A DNA stretch of 35,935 nt from Comamonadaceae bacterium (GCA_027491035.1 JAIXWZ010000158.1:1-35935), one strand, 5' to 3'. Shown: positions 16,110 to 24,382, counted from the first letter of the stretch. The notes: a model not told the origin generated them from the letters alone. A program made the numbers and translations.

Positions 16110-17018
16110 ATGAGAGCTTTTCAGCAGGTCGACGTGTTCACCGCCCGACCCTATCTGGGCAATGCGCTGGCCGTGGTGATGGATGCCAGCGGCCTGAGCG
16201 ATGCGCAGATGCAGCGCTTTGCGTGCTGGACAAATCTGTCGGAAACCACCTTCTTGCTGCCGCCCACGGACCCCGCCGCCGACTACCGGGTGCGCATCTT
16301 CACGCCCGGCGGCGAACTGCCCTTTGCCGGCCATCCCACCCTGGGCAGCTGCCACGCCTGGCTTGAGGCCGGCGGCCAGCCGCAGGGGCGCGAGGTGGTG
16401 CAAGAGTGCGCGCTGGGCCTGGTGCGCATCCGGCGCGAGGGCTCCCAACTGGCTTTTGCCGCCCCGCCTTGCAAGCGCAGCGACATCGCGCCCGACCTGC
16501 TCGAAGGCATCGAGCAAGCGCTGGGGCTGCAAGGGCAGCAGGTGCTGGCCGCGCAAAAACTCGACAACGGCCCGCAGTGGCATGGCCTGCTGCTCGATGA
16601 CCCGCAGACGGTGCTGGCGCTGCTGCCCGATCACGCCCGTCTGCGCGAGCTGGGCACCAAGGTGGGCGTGGCCGCGCGCTATGGCCATGCCGCCAACACG
16701 GGTCTGCTGATTACCCGCTCCAACCGGGAAGCACGCGCCAGCCGCAGCCCGGTGGCCGCAGAGCCGGGCGCAGCCGACCTCGAGGTGCGCGCCTTTGCCG
16801 CGCCCATCGGCGTCAACGAAGACCCGGTCACCGGCAGCCTCAACGCCAGCCTGGCGCAGTGGCTCATGGCCGAAGGCCACATGCCCACTCGCTACCAAGC
16901 CGCCCAGGGCGCCTGCTTGGGCCGCGCCGGCCAGGTGCATCTGCAACGCGATGCCAACGGCCAAGTCTGGGTGGGTGGCCAAAGCGTGGTGTGCATCAGC
17001 GGCCAGGTCAGGCTCTGA
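16110..17018 (+). CDS. PhzF family isomerase-like protein
   Basis: Protein of 302 residues in the diaminopimelate-epimerase fold. FQQVDVFTARPYLGNALAVV opens the first domain. The catalytic Glu lies at residue 45 in NLSETTFLLPP, equivalent in position to E45 of PhzF, and the GGELPFAGHPTLGS motif gives H75. A second-domain counterpart is GVNEDPVTGSLNASLAQWL. AGGA sits about seven bases before the ATG. PhzF itself isomerises trans-2,3-dihydro-3-hydroxyanthranilate, but isolated homologues without other phz genes are common and mostly uncharacterised, as here. Confidence 0.88.
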   Translation: MRAFQQVDVFTARPYLGNALAVVMDASGLSDAQMQRFACWTNLSETTFLLPPTDPAADYRVRIFTPGGELPFAGHPTLGSCHAWLEAGGQPQGREVVQECALGLVRIRREGSQLAFAAPPCKRSDIAPDLLEGIEQALGLQGQQVLAAQKLDNGPQWHGLLLDDPQTVLALLPDHARLRELGTKVGVAARYGHAANTGLLITRSNREARASRSPVAAEPGAADLEVRAFAAPIGVNEDPVTGSLNASLAQWLMAEGHMPTRYQAAQGACLGRAGQVHLQRDANGQVWVGGQSVVCISGQVRL

Positions 17019-17054
17019 GTCTGCAAGGCGGCAAAAGTCCACAACCCAAGGCGC

Positions 17055-17116
17055 ATCGCGCCGGGGCGGCGCTCCCACAAGGTCGGTTTTTTGTGGGAGC
17101 CGCGCCCTCGCGGCGA
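17055..17116. repeat. REP-like palindromic element, copy 1
   Basis: A GC-rich imperfect palindrome. The left arm (17055-17079) contains GCGCCGGGGCGGCGCTCCC and ends in CACA. The right arm begins TGTGGGAGC (17092-17100) and continues CGCGCCCTCGCGGCGA (17101-17116). The central stem GCTCCCACA/TGTGGGAGC is perfect around a 12-base T-rich loop. The TGTGGGAGC head resembles bacterial REP/BIME elements. The first 23 bases recur exactly at 17896. Confidence 0.75.
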
Positions 17117-17208
17117 AGCGACCAGGCAGCCCAAACCCAAAATCCATCGGCGCCAGCCGGTCGCCAGGGCGACGCCCATGCGATGCGGCGGTGGCCGAAA
17201 ATCAGCCC

Positions 17209-17877
17209 ATGGGAACGCTTTACCTCGTGCGCCACGGCCAGGCTTCGTTTGGCGCTGACAACTACGACGTGCTCAGCGAGCTGGGCCAGCGGCAGGCCCA
17301 GCGGCTGGGCCAGTACCTGCGCGAGCGCGATGTGCGGTTTGAGGCGGCGATCACCGGCACGCTCGAGCGCCAGCGCCAAACCCATGCGGGCATTTGCCAG
17401 GGACTGGGTCAGGAGCTGCCGGCGCTGGAATTGCCCGCGCTCAACGAGTACGACAGCCACGCGCTGATTGCTGCGGTGCATCCCGAGCCGCTGGCCCGGC
17501 CCGACACGCCCGAGCTGTATCGCCAGCACTTTCGGCTGCTGCGCCAGGCGCTGCAGGCCTGGATGGCGGGCCAGATTGCGCCGGCCGGCATGCCCAGCTA
17601 CGCGCAGTGGTGCCAGGGCATCGAGGCGGCGCTCGACCATGTGCGCCAGCAGCACCAGGGCCCGGTGCTCATGGTCTCCAGTGGCGGGCCGATTGCCAGC
17701 GCGGTGGCCCATGTGATGCAGGCCGCGCCGACGAGCTGGATCGAGCTGAACCTGCGCATCCGCAACGCCTCGCTCACGCAGTTTGAATTCAACCCCAAGC
17801 GCCACAGCCTGCTGACCTACAACACGCTGCCGCACCTCGATGGGCCGGCCTATGCCGATTGGGTGACCTACACCTGA
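17209..17877 (+). CDS. Histidine phosphatase superfamily protein
   Basis: Protein of 222 residues starting MGTLYLVRHGQASFG with the phosphohistidine motif RHG (H9). TLERQRQTHAGI supplies the conserved Arg region, and ALNEYDSH resembles the general-acid loop. The usual second histidine motif SHGG reads instead VLMVSSGGPIAS (S157-S158), so the canonical second active-site His is absent. This variant may be typical of its subfamily. A phosphoglycerate-mutase or phosphatase role is uncertain. ATG 17209 is the first start after the REP-like element; the longer frame from 16795 overlaps phzF-like and is spurious. It is flanked by two same-orientation REP-like copies. Confidence 0.85.
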   Translation: MGTLYLVRHGQASFGADNYDVLSELGQRQAQRLGQYLRERDVRFEAAITGTLERQRQTHAGICQGLGQELPALELPALNEYDSHALIAAVHPEPLARPDTPELYRQHFRLLRQALQAWMAGQIAPAGMPSYAQWCQGIEAALDHVRQQHQGPVLMVSSGGPIASAVAHVMQAAPTSWIELNLRIRNASLTQFEFNPKRHSLLTYNTLPHLDGPAYADWVTYT

Positions 17878-17895
17878 GAAGGGGCACCGGGGTCG

Positions 17896-17947
17896 ATCGC
17901 GCCGGGGCGGCGCTCCCATCAGTGAAGCGGCCTGCGCCCTTGCGGCG
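17896..17947. repeat. REP-like palindromic element, copy 2 (degenerate)
   Basis: Positions 17896-17918 are identical over 23 bases to 17055-17077, in the same orientation. The right arm is degenerate (CCTGCGCCCTTGCGGCGC) and lacks the TGTGGGAGC core; outer GCGCCG/CGGCGC can still pair. It lies between the convergent phosphatase and cutA genes, where it could serve as a bidirectional transcription barrier. Confidence 0.7.
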
Positions 17948-17953
17948 CTGGAC

Positions 17954-18292
17954 TCAAGCCTGACTCGCGCCTCGATCGGTCTGCTCGCGCAGCCACGCCA
18001 GATAGTGCGGCTCGCCGGTCAGCAGCGGCAGGCACACCATCTGCGGCGTGTCGTAGTGGTGGTGGGCGCGCACGAAGCGCTCGAGTTCGGGGTAGAGCGC
18101 GGTGCGGGTCTTGATGGTGAGCCGCCATTCGCTGCTTTGCTCGGCCTGGCCTTGCCAGATGTAGTGGCTCTCAATGGCTTGCAGCTGCACGCATGCGCCC
18201 AGCCGGTCCTGCACGATCTGCGCGGCCAGGGCGCGGGCATGGGCCTGGCTGTCGGTGGTGGTGGTAACGACGCAAAACTCGCTCACGGCCAT
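17954..18292 (-). CDS. cutA: Divalent-cation tolerance protein CutA
   Basis: Small protein of 112 residues with the PII-like trimeric CutA fold. It shows EFCVVTTTTDSQAHARALA, the conserved RLGACVQL with its Cys, ESHYIWQG, WRLTIKTR, and the C-terminal LTGEPHYLAWL. Linked in E. coli to copper and other divalent-metal tolerance, though its biochemical role is unsettled. The ATG at 18292 is chosen because GAGG, formed partly from the upstream stop codon, lies close before it. It starts five bases after the creatininase gene, so the two are coupled. Confidence 0.93.
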   Translation of the reverse strand: MAVSEFCVVTTTTDSQAHARALAAQIVQDRLGACVQLQAIESHYIWQGQAEQSSEWRLTIKTRTALYPELERFVRAHHHYDTPQMVCLPLLTGEPHYLAWLREQTDRGASQA

Positions 18293-18297
18293 CGACC

Positions 18298-19095
18298 TCA
18301 GGCGGGCGCGCCATCGCAAACCTGGACCAGCAGCTGCGCCAGCGCCTGCGCGCTCGCATCGAGCACCGCCTGCCCTTTTTGCGCGCTGGCGGCCGCCGCA
18401 TCGCCCACCGCACCGGCCGCATGCAGGTCTTGCACCGCCCAGGCCAGGCGGGCACTGCGGCCGTCGCCCAGCACCGACAAGCGCTCGGCGCGGGCGACCG
18501 CTGAAGAGACAAAATTTTGCGCCAGTGCCATGTCCACCCGCTCGGGGTGCAGGGCCAGCATCATCGAGGTCTCGATGTCGCCGCCGTGCACGCCAAAGCG
18601 GCGCTCATGCGGCGAAAACAGATCCTGCACCGCCTGCGGCAGTTGCAGGTCGTAGGTGTTGACCAGCCACACCGTCAGGCCATGGCGGGCGCGCAACTGG
18701 CGCCCAACGATGTCCATGGTCGAGACGTTGCCGCCGTGCGAGTTGAGCAGCACCAATTTTTTCACGCCGGCGCGCGCCACGCTGCGGCCCAGGTCCAGCC
18801 AGTGCTCGATCAGGGCGCCGCTGTCCACAGTGAGCGTGCCCGCAAAGGCCTCGTGCTCGATGCTGCGCCCCACCGCCTGGGTGGGCAGCAGCAAAACCGG
18901 CGCATCGGCCGGCAGGCGCGCCAGGGCCAGACCGAGCACGCCCTCGAGCAAGTCGGTGTCGACACCCAGCGGCAGGTGGGGCCCATGCTGCTCGGTTGCG
19001 GCCACCGGCAGCACGGCCACGGTGCGCGCCGGATCGAGCTGGGCGAACTCAGGGCTCTTGAGGTGGGCCCAATAACGGGGCAGGCGATGGCGCAT
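18298..19095 (-). CDS. Creatininase family amidohydrolase
   Basis: Protein of 265 residues of the creatininase/ArfB/MftE fold, a metal-dependent cyclic-amide hydrolase. The metal-binding region is AATEQHGPHLPLGVDTDL (E35, H37, D46). LLNSHGGNVSTMD follows, and HGGDIETSMMLALHPERVDM carries the later ligands. The ATG at 19095 (MRHRLPRYW) matches family N-termini; an open frame extends to 19392 but overlaps the radical SAM gene and is spurious. It lies 28 bases after the radical SAM gene and five bases before cutA. Members act on creatinine, formamidopyrimidines or mycofactocin precursor; the substrate is unknown here. Confidence 0.88.
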   Translation of the reverse strand: MRHRLPRYWAHLKSPEFAQLDPARTVAVLPVAATEQHGPHLPLGVDTDLLEGVLGLALARLPADAPVLLLPTQAVGRSIEHEAFAGTLTVDSGALIEHWLDLGRSVARAGVKKLVLLNSHGGNVSTMDIVGRQLRARHGLTVWLVNTYDLQLPQAVQDLFSPHERRFGVHGGDIETSMMLALHPERVDMALAQNFVSSAVARAERLSVLGDGRSARLAWAVQDLHAAGAVGDAAAASAQKGQAVLDASAQALAQLLVQVCDGAPA

Positions 19096-19123
19096 GGCGG
19101 TACCGATTTGAAACAGTGTGAGC

Positions 19124-20764
19124 TTACAGCAGGGCGGCTTTTTCGGTGGGCTGCGGTTGAGCCTGTGCCTTTTGCTGGCCGTGGCGCGCCTGGCGCTGGG
19201 CGCGTGGCGCGCCTTGCAAGGTGCCGGCAGCCCCCTGCTGCAGCCCAGCGGCCAGGCAGCGCGGCTTGCCGCGCGCACCACTGGCCTGGTAGTCGGCGAG
19301 CAAGGCCTCAGTGGCGGCCTGTGCATCGAGGCCGCGCGTTTGCGTGAGGTGCTCAAACAGCAAGTCGACCAGCGCCTCATGGGCAAATTCATGGGTCTTG
19401 CCGGTGCGCTGCCACAGCCAGTCGCTCCAACTCAAGAGCGCGGCAAACGCCGAGTGGCCGGCCAGCAACAACTGCAAGCTGCGCGCAAAGCGGCCCGAGT
19501 TGGCCAGCAGATCCCAATAACGCGCCAGCCGCTGTACCCGCTGCACGGTGGCAAAGTCCAGCGTGCTGTTTTGCAGCAGGGCATAGGGCGGCTGCGGGTC
19601 GAAGACCATGGCGTACTGGGCGCTGTGCCGGGCAATCGGCGCGCCGCGCAAACGCTTCAAGATGCCCAGCTGGATCTCATGCGGGCCCAGGGCCTGGAGG
19701 CGGTCGAAGCCGGCCGCAAAACTCTCCAGGGTTTCACCAGGCAGGCCAAAAATCAGGTCGGCATGCACATGCGCCTGGCTGTGCGCAAGCAGCCAGTGCA
19801 GGTTCTCGAAGCTGCGCGCGTCGTCCTGGCGGCGCGAGATGCGCTGCTGCACCTCGGGGTTCAGGCTTTGGATGCCCACCTCCAGCTGCAGCGAGCCGGG
19901 CGGAAACTGGGCGATCAGGGCCTTGAGCCGCTCGGGCAGGTTGTCGGGCACCAGCTCAAAGTGCACGAACACCTCGCTGCGCTCGGGCATGCGGCCGTCG
20001 GCACCGCGCATGCGATCCAGAAAGAACTGCAAGATGCGGCTGGCGTGGTCGATGCGCAAATTGAAGGTGCGATCGACAAACTTGAAATGCCGCGCGCCGC
20101 GATCAAACAGGCCGGCCAGCTCGGCCATGAAACGCTCGAGCTCAAAGGGCCAGGCGGTCTTGTCAAGCGCGCTCAGACAGAACTCGCACTTGTAGGGGCA
20201 GCCGCGCGAGGCCTCCACGTACAGCAGGCGCTCGCGCAGGTCTTGCTCGCTGTACTCGGCGTAGGGCAAAGCCAAGTCCTGCAATGGCGGCTGCTCGCCG
20301 GTGATGCGCTTCATCAGCGGCGGCGGGCCGTCGAGCAAGTCGCGGCACAGGCGCGCAAAGCTGACATCGCCCCAGCCGGTGATCACATGGTCGGCCAGAC
20401 GGCACAGCTCCTGCTGCTCAGTCTCGTGGCTGACCTCGGGCCCGCCGAGCACGATTTTGATGTCTGGCTGCAGCGCCTTGATCAGCTGCACCAGCTGCAA
20501 GGTCGCTGCCGCGTTCCAGATGTACACGCCCAGGCCGATCACGCGCGGCGCCAGCGCAAGCAGCTGCTCGGCCATCTGCAGCGGCTTTTGCGCGAGCGTG
20601 AATTCGCACAGCGCGGTCTGCGCGCGCAGGCCCGGCCGGCCATGGCGGTCCAGATTGGCCAGCAGGCAGCGCAGACCCAGGCTGGCGTGGATGTACCGGG
20701 CATTGATGGTGCTCAGCACAATGGACGGGCCAGACACCTGGGCCCTTGCAATATCGGCAGACAT
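19124..20764 (-). CDS. B12-binding domain radical SAM protein, DUF4080 type
   Basis: Protein of 546 residues with three parts. The N-terminal cobalamin-binding-like domain opens STINARYIHASLGLRCLLANL and contains GLGVYIWN and VLGGPEVS. The radical SAM core has the cluster motif EASRGCPYKCEFCLS (C189, C193, C196). The C-terminal DUF4080 region is followed by a low-complexity Gln/Ala-rich tail. No DxHxxG motif is evident in the B12 domain, so cobalamin may bind base-off differently or not at all. ATG 20764 is chosen; a TTG at 20791 is possible. The reaction is unknown. It is followed on the same strand by creatininase and cutA genes, a possible operon. Confidence 0.85.
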   Translation of the reverse strand: MSADIARAQVSGPSIVLSTINARYIHASLGLRCLLANLDRHGRPGLRAQTALCEFTLAQKPLQMAEQLLALAPRVIGLGVYIWNAAATLQLVQLIKALQPDIKIVLGGPEVSHETEQQELCRLADHVITGWGDVSFARLCRDLLDGPPPLMKRITGEQPPLQDLALPYAEYSEQDLRERLLYVEASRGCPYKCEFCLSALDKTAWPFELERFMAELAGLFDRGARHFKFVDRTFNLRIDHASRILQFFLDRMRGADGRMPERSEVFVHFELVPDNLPERLKALIAQFPPGSLQLEVGIQSLNPEVQQRISRRQDDARSFENLHWLLAHSQAHVHADLIFGLPGETLESFAAGFDRLQALGPHEIQLGILKRLRGAPIARHSAQYAMVFDPQPPYALLQNSTLDFATVQRVQRLARYWDLLANSGRFARSLQLLLAGHSAFAALLSWSDWLWQRTGKTHEFAHEALVDLLFEHLTQTRGLDAQAATEALLADYQASGARGKPRCLAAGLQQGAAGTLQGAPRAQRQARHGQQKAQAQPQPTEKAALL

Positions 20765-20856
20765 GGACGGATTATCCCGGCGGCCTGACAATCAATGCAT
20801 CACCCACGAAAAGGCATCGCGCCAAGGCAAACCTCTGGCCGGGCACCGCTGACCGC

Positions 20857-21699
20857 ATGAAATCTTTCAAACCGATCCCCGCACAGCCAAAGGGCAGCGC
20901 CCGCCAGCCGCGCCGCGGGCAGGCCCTGGCCCTGGCCCTGCTGGCCGCCGCCCTGGCCCCTGCAGCGCTGCGGGCCGAGCCCGCCCCCTGGGCGCGCCTG
21001 CAATGGTCGAGCAGCGCCGCCTACAGCCACTACCGCGAGCCGAGCATCGGCATGCATCTCAAGGGGCCCGAGCTCGGCGTGCACCTGCGGGCCAGCGATG
21101 TGCGTGGCCTGGGCGGCCTCAAGCTGGAGCTTGACCTGCTCGGCGGGGCCCAGAACTACAGCAGCGCCGACGGGCAGTTGGATCGCCGCAGAACGCTCGA
21201 CACGCGCTGGCACGCGCTCTACCCACTGGTGCCCGACGGTGCAACGCAGGGGCTTTCCGCGGGCCTGTACGCCGGCTTGGCCTTGCAAAGCAGCTACAGC
21301 GACCTGCGCGGCACGGTGCGGCCGGGCGTAGTGGGCTACGAGCGCCTGAACCGCTCGGCTTGGCTCACGGCCCAGTGGCGCCAGAGCCTCAAGCTCGAGG
21401 CGCTGCCCCGGCTGCAGGGCTGGCAGCTCGATCTGGGCCACCTGCTCGAGGGCCGTCAGACCTCCTACCTCTCCCAGGTCGGCAGCCAATGGCGCGATGT
21501 CACCAACAAGCAGCCCTGGGGCTGGCAGGTGCAGGTGCAAAGCACCTGGGCTGCCGAGCGCGGCCTGCTGCTCGAGCCCTTCGTGCGCTACACCCAGGTC
21601 GGCCACTCCGACACCGTCATCTCGGGCTCCAAGGCGGTGAGTGAGCCGGCCAACAGCCGCTGGCAGCTGGGCCTCAAAGCCACCTGGCCGCCGCACTGA
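20857..21699 (+). CDS. Unrecognised outer-membrane beta-barrel-like protein
   Basis: I do not recognise a named family. The 280-residue product has a basic N-terminus, then a hydrophobic stretch (about residues 22-39, ALALALLAAALAPAALRA), consistent with a signal peptide. The rest shows alternating polar/apolar stretches rich in Trp, Tyr and Gly, such as LQWSSSAAYSHY, LKLELDLLGGAQNY, GLYAGLALQSSYS and WQVQVQSTWAAE. It ends with WQLGLKATWPPH, as expected for a small outer-membrane barrel. ATG 20857 is the only start consistent with the signal peptide. Its TGA overlaps the next start (TGATG), so it is translationally coupled to the DsbD-like reductase, suggesting a cell-envelope role. Confidence 0.7.
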   Translation: MKSFKPIPAQPKGSARQPRRGQALALALLAAALAPAALRAEPAPWARLQWSSSAAYSHYREPSIGMHLKGPELGVHLRASDVRGLGGLKLELDLLGGAQNYSSADGQLDRRRTLDTRWHALYPLVPDGATQGLSAGLYAGLALQSSYSDLRGTVRPGVVGYERLNRSAWLTAQWRQSLKLEALPRLQGWQLDLGHLLEGRQTSYLSQVGSQWRDVTNKQPWGWQVQVQSTWAAERGLLLEPFVRYTQVGHSDTVISGSKAVSEPANSRWQLGLKATWPPH

Positions 21700-23843
21700 T
21701 GAAAGCGCTGCAAATCGTCGCGCGCTGGCTGGCCGGCGCCAGCCTGCTGCTGGCCCAGGCTGGTTTCGCTCAGGGCCTGAACGCGGTGCTGGCCGGCGGC
21801 AAGCCCACGTCCGCCGTGGTGGTCACCGAGCAGGTGCGCGCCGAGCTGCTGGCGTACGCGCCGCAAGGAATCGGCGCGGGCCGAAAAGTTTGGCTGGGCC
21901 TGCAAATCACCCACCAGAGCGACTGGCACACCTACTGGAAAAACCCGGGCGATTCGGGCCTGCCCACCACGCTCAAGTGGACGCTGCCGGCCGGCGTGCA
22001 AGCCGGCGAGATCGCCTGGCCCACCCCCAAAAAATTCCCGCTCGGCGATCTGGCCAATTACGGCTATGAGGCGGTGGTGCTGCTGCCGGTGCCGATTCAA
22101 ATCGGTGCCGACTGGACCGGCGAATCCTTGCCCGTGCAACTGCAGGCCAACTGGCTGGTGTGCCGGCGCGAATGCATTCCACAAGAGGGACAGTTCGCCC
22201 TGCAACTGCCCGCGCGTGGCTCGATCGCGATGCACGGCGCCGCTTTCGAGGCCGCGCTGGCGGCCCAGCCCCAGGCGCTGGCTGGCGGGCAAATCGAAGT
22301 GCGCGAGCAGAGCTTGCAGCTGCGGCTGTCCTCCCTGCCGGCGGCCGTGCGCGGCCAAAAGCTTGAGCTGTTTGCCGAGACCGCCGGCATCATCGAGACG
22401 GCGGCGCCCTGGCAGCAGTCTTGGCAAGGCCAGGACTGGAGCGCGGTGGTGCCGCTGTCGCGCATGCGCAGCGAAAGCCCGGCGCGGCTGCCGCTGGTGC
22501 TTGCAGCCACGGGCCCGGGGGGCGGCAGCTGGCGCATCGAAGCGCCGGTGACGGGCAGCTGGCCGGCGGCGGTGCCGGTGGTCGGCGTGCCGGCCTCGCT
22601 GGAGGCTGCGCTCAAGGCCAACGCCGCCGCTGCGCCGGCCGATGCCGCCACAGGGCTGGGTCTGGCCGCCGCGCTTTTGGGCGCGCTGCTCGGCGGGCTC
22701 ATCTTGAACCTCATGCCTTGCGTTTTCCCGGTGCTGGCCATCAAGGTGCTGGGCTTTGCCAGCGTGCAGCAGCGCTCGCAGCGCTTGCAAGCGGGCCTGG
22801 CCTACACGGCCGGCGTGCTGCTGTCGTTTGCTGCCCTGGGCGCGCTGCTGTTGGGCCTGCGCGCCGCCGGCGAGCAGCTGGGCTGGGGCTTTCAGCTGCA
22901 AAACCCGGCCATGGTGGCGGCTTTGGCCGCGCTCTTTACCGCGCTGGCGCTCAACCTGGCCGGCGTGTTCGACTTTGCCCAGCTGGCCCCGCCCGCGCTG
23001 GCAGGCCGCCAGCTGCGCCACCCGGCGGCCGACGCGGCGCTGTCGGGCGTGCTGGCGGTGGCCGTCGCCTCGCCCTGCACCGCCCCCTTCATGGGCGCCT
23101 CGCTCGGCGCAGCCCTGAGCTTGCCAGCCTGGCAGGGCTTGACGATTTTTGCCACCCTTGGGCTGGGCATGGCGCTGCCCTACCTGCTGATCAGCGCCGT
23201 GCCCGCGCTCGGTCGCGCGCTGCCCCGGCCCGGGCCCTGGATGCTGCGCTTCAAACAGTTCATGGCCTTCCCCATGCTGGCCACCGTGGTCTGGCTGGTG
23301 TGGGTGCTCGGTCAGCAAAGCGGCATCGACGGGGCCGCCAGTTTGCTGCTGTTGTTGCTGCTGCTGGCCCTGCTGCTGTGGACGCTGGGCAGCCGGCGGG
23401 GGCTGACCCGTGTTTTGGCCGTGGCGGCGCTGGCCGGCGGTCTGTGGTGGGCAGGCCCTCACGTGGTGCGCAGCACGCCGGGCCCGGCCGCTGTGGCCGA
23501 CGCCAGCCCCTGGCAGCCCTGGCGGGTGGGCCTGGTAGAGCAGACGCTGGCGCAAGGCCGGCCGGTGCTGGTGGACTTCACCGCCGCCTGGTGCATCACC
23601 TGCCAGTACAACAAGCAAACCGTGCTCAGCGACGCCACCGTGCTGGCCGATGCCAAGGCGCGGGGCGTGGTGCTGCTGCGCGCCGACTGGACGCAGCGCG
23701 AGCCCGACATCACGGCCGCACTGCGGGCGCTGGGCCGCTCGGGGGTGCCGGTCTATGCGCTGTATGCGCCGGGCAGGCCGCCGGTGCTGCTTTCAGAAAT
23801 TTTGAGCGTGCAGGAGTTGCGCTCAGTGCTGTCTAAGTTGTAA
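21699..23843 (+). CDS. DsbD/ScsB-type transmembrane disulfide reductase
   Basis: Protein of 714 residues that relays electrons from cytoplasmic thioredoxin to periplasmic thiol proteins. A signal peptide (about 1-25) precedes a periplasmic domain with C155 and C159 in LVCRRECIP, the ScsB/DsbD alpha-like pair. Then come about eight membrane helices with the redox Cys pair in NLMPCVFPVLAIKVLG and VASPCTAPFMGASLG. The C-terminal thioredoxin domain has AAWCITCQ (C632, C635). Length exceeds classic DsbD (about 565-600), fitting the longer ScsB-like branch. It starts inside the stop codon of the barrel gene. A GC-rich hairpin follows the stop by seven bases. Confidence 0.92.
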   Translation: MKALQIVARWLAGASLLLAQAGFAQGLNAVLAGGKPTSAVVVTEQVRAELLAYAPQGIGAGRKVWLGLQITHQSDWHTYWKNPGDSGLPTTLKWTLPAGVQAGEIAWPTPKKFPLGDLANYGYEAVVLLPVPIQIGADWTGESLPVQLQANWLVCRRECIPQEGQFALQLPARGSIAMHGAAFEAALAAQPQALAGGQIEVREQSLQLRLSSLPAAVRGQKLELFAETAGIIETAAPWQQSWQGQDWSAVVPLSRMRSESPARLPLVLAATGPGGGSWRIEAPVTGSWPAAVPVVGVPASLEAALKANAAAAPADAATGLGLAAALLGALLGGLILNLMPCVFPVLAIKVLGFASVQQRSQRLQAGLAYTAGVLLSFAALGALLLGLRAAGEQLGWGFQLQNPAMVAALAALFTALALNLAGVFDFAQLAPPALAGRQLRHPAADAALSGVLAVAVASPCTAPFMGASLGAALSLPAWQGLTIFATLGLGMALPYLLISAVPALGRALPRPGPWMLRFKQFMAFPMLATVVWLVWVLGQQSGIDGAASLLLLLLLLALLLWTLGSRRGLTRVLAVAALAGGLWWAGPHVVRSTPGPAAVADASPWQPWRVGLVEQTLAQGRPVLVDFTAAWCITCQYNKQTVLSDATVLADAKARGVVLLRADWTQREPDITAALRALGRSGVPVYALYAPGRPPVLLSEILSVQELRSVLSKL

Positions 23844-23850
23844 AAACGGG

Positions 23851-23868
23851 GGGCGGGTTCGCCCGCCC
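23851..23868 (+). terminator. GC-rich hairpin after dsbD-like gene
   Basis: GGGCGGG (23851-23857) and CCCGCCC (23862-23868) pair perfectly around TTCG, seven bases after the stop. No T-run follows on the plus strand, so it may act as a pause, mRNA-end stabiliser or weak terminator. Confidence 0.45.
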
Positions 23869-23923
23869 AAGCCAACAAGATCCACAGAGGCAGCAGGCGC
23901 CAGGCAGCGCCCAAGGAGACAAC

Positions 23924-24382
23924 ATGCCCAAAACCGCCCCACCCGGGACCACCGCCGAGCGCGTGACCTGGGTGCTCAACCATTGCCAGACCATCGCGGT
24001 GGTCGGCCTTTCACCCCGGCCCGACCGGGCCAGTTTTGATGTGGCCCAGTACATGCAGTCGCGCGGCTACCACATCGTGCCGATCAACCCGAATGCCGAG
24101 CAGGTGCTGGGCCAGACCTGTTACCCCAACCTGATCGAGGCGGCCCGGCACCACCGCATCGATCTGGTCAACTGCTTTCGCAACAGCGAAGACATTGCGC
24201 CCATCGTGGACGAAGCCCTGGCCATCGGCGCACGCGCGATCTGGCTGCAACTGGGCATCCGCGACGATGCGTCGATACTCAAAGCCATGCAAGCCGGGCT
24301 GGTGGCGCTGCAGGACCGCTGCCTGAAAATCGACCACAAAGCGGTGGCCGGGGGCAGTCGCATGGCAGCCATCGCTGCTTGA
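23924..24382 (+). CDS. CoA-binding domain protein (YccU-like)
   Basis: Single-domain Rossmann protein of 152 residues. TIAVVGLSPRPDRASFDVAQYMQSRGY is the nucleotide-binding start, VPINPNAEQVLGQTCYPNL follows, and ARAIWLQLGIRDD plus DRCLKIDH complete the family pattern seen in E. coli YccU. AAGGAGA precedes the ATG by five bases, a strong ribosome site. Such proteins bind CoA in structures, but their role is unknown. A 15-bp duplication spans its stop codon. Confidence 0.88.
   Translation: MPKTAPPGTTAERVTWVLNHCQTIAVVGLSPRPDRASFDVAQYMQSRGYHIVPINPNAEQVLGQTCYPNLIEAARHHRIDLVNCFRNSEDIAPIVDEALAIGARAIWLQLGIRDDASILKAMQAGLVALQDRCLKIDHKAVAGGSRMAAIAA

Noticed and set aside
16110-17018. Phenazine biosynthesis locus
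   Set aside because: Only a PhzF-family protein is present; no other phz genes lie nearby, and lone PhzF homologues are common.
18298-19392. Longer creatininase open frame
   Set aside because: The extension overlaps the C-terminal coding part of the radical SAM gene and adds no family-like sequence; the ATG at 19095 matches homologous N-termini.
21588-23618. 676-codon minus-strand frame opposite the DsbD-like gene
   Set aside because: Low-complexity Gln/His/Arg-rich product; the plus strand encodes a clear DsbD/ScsB protein.
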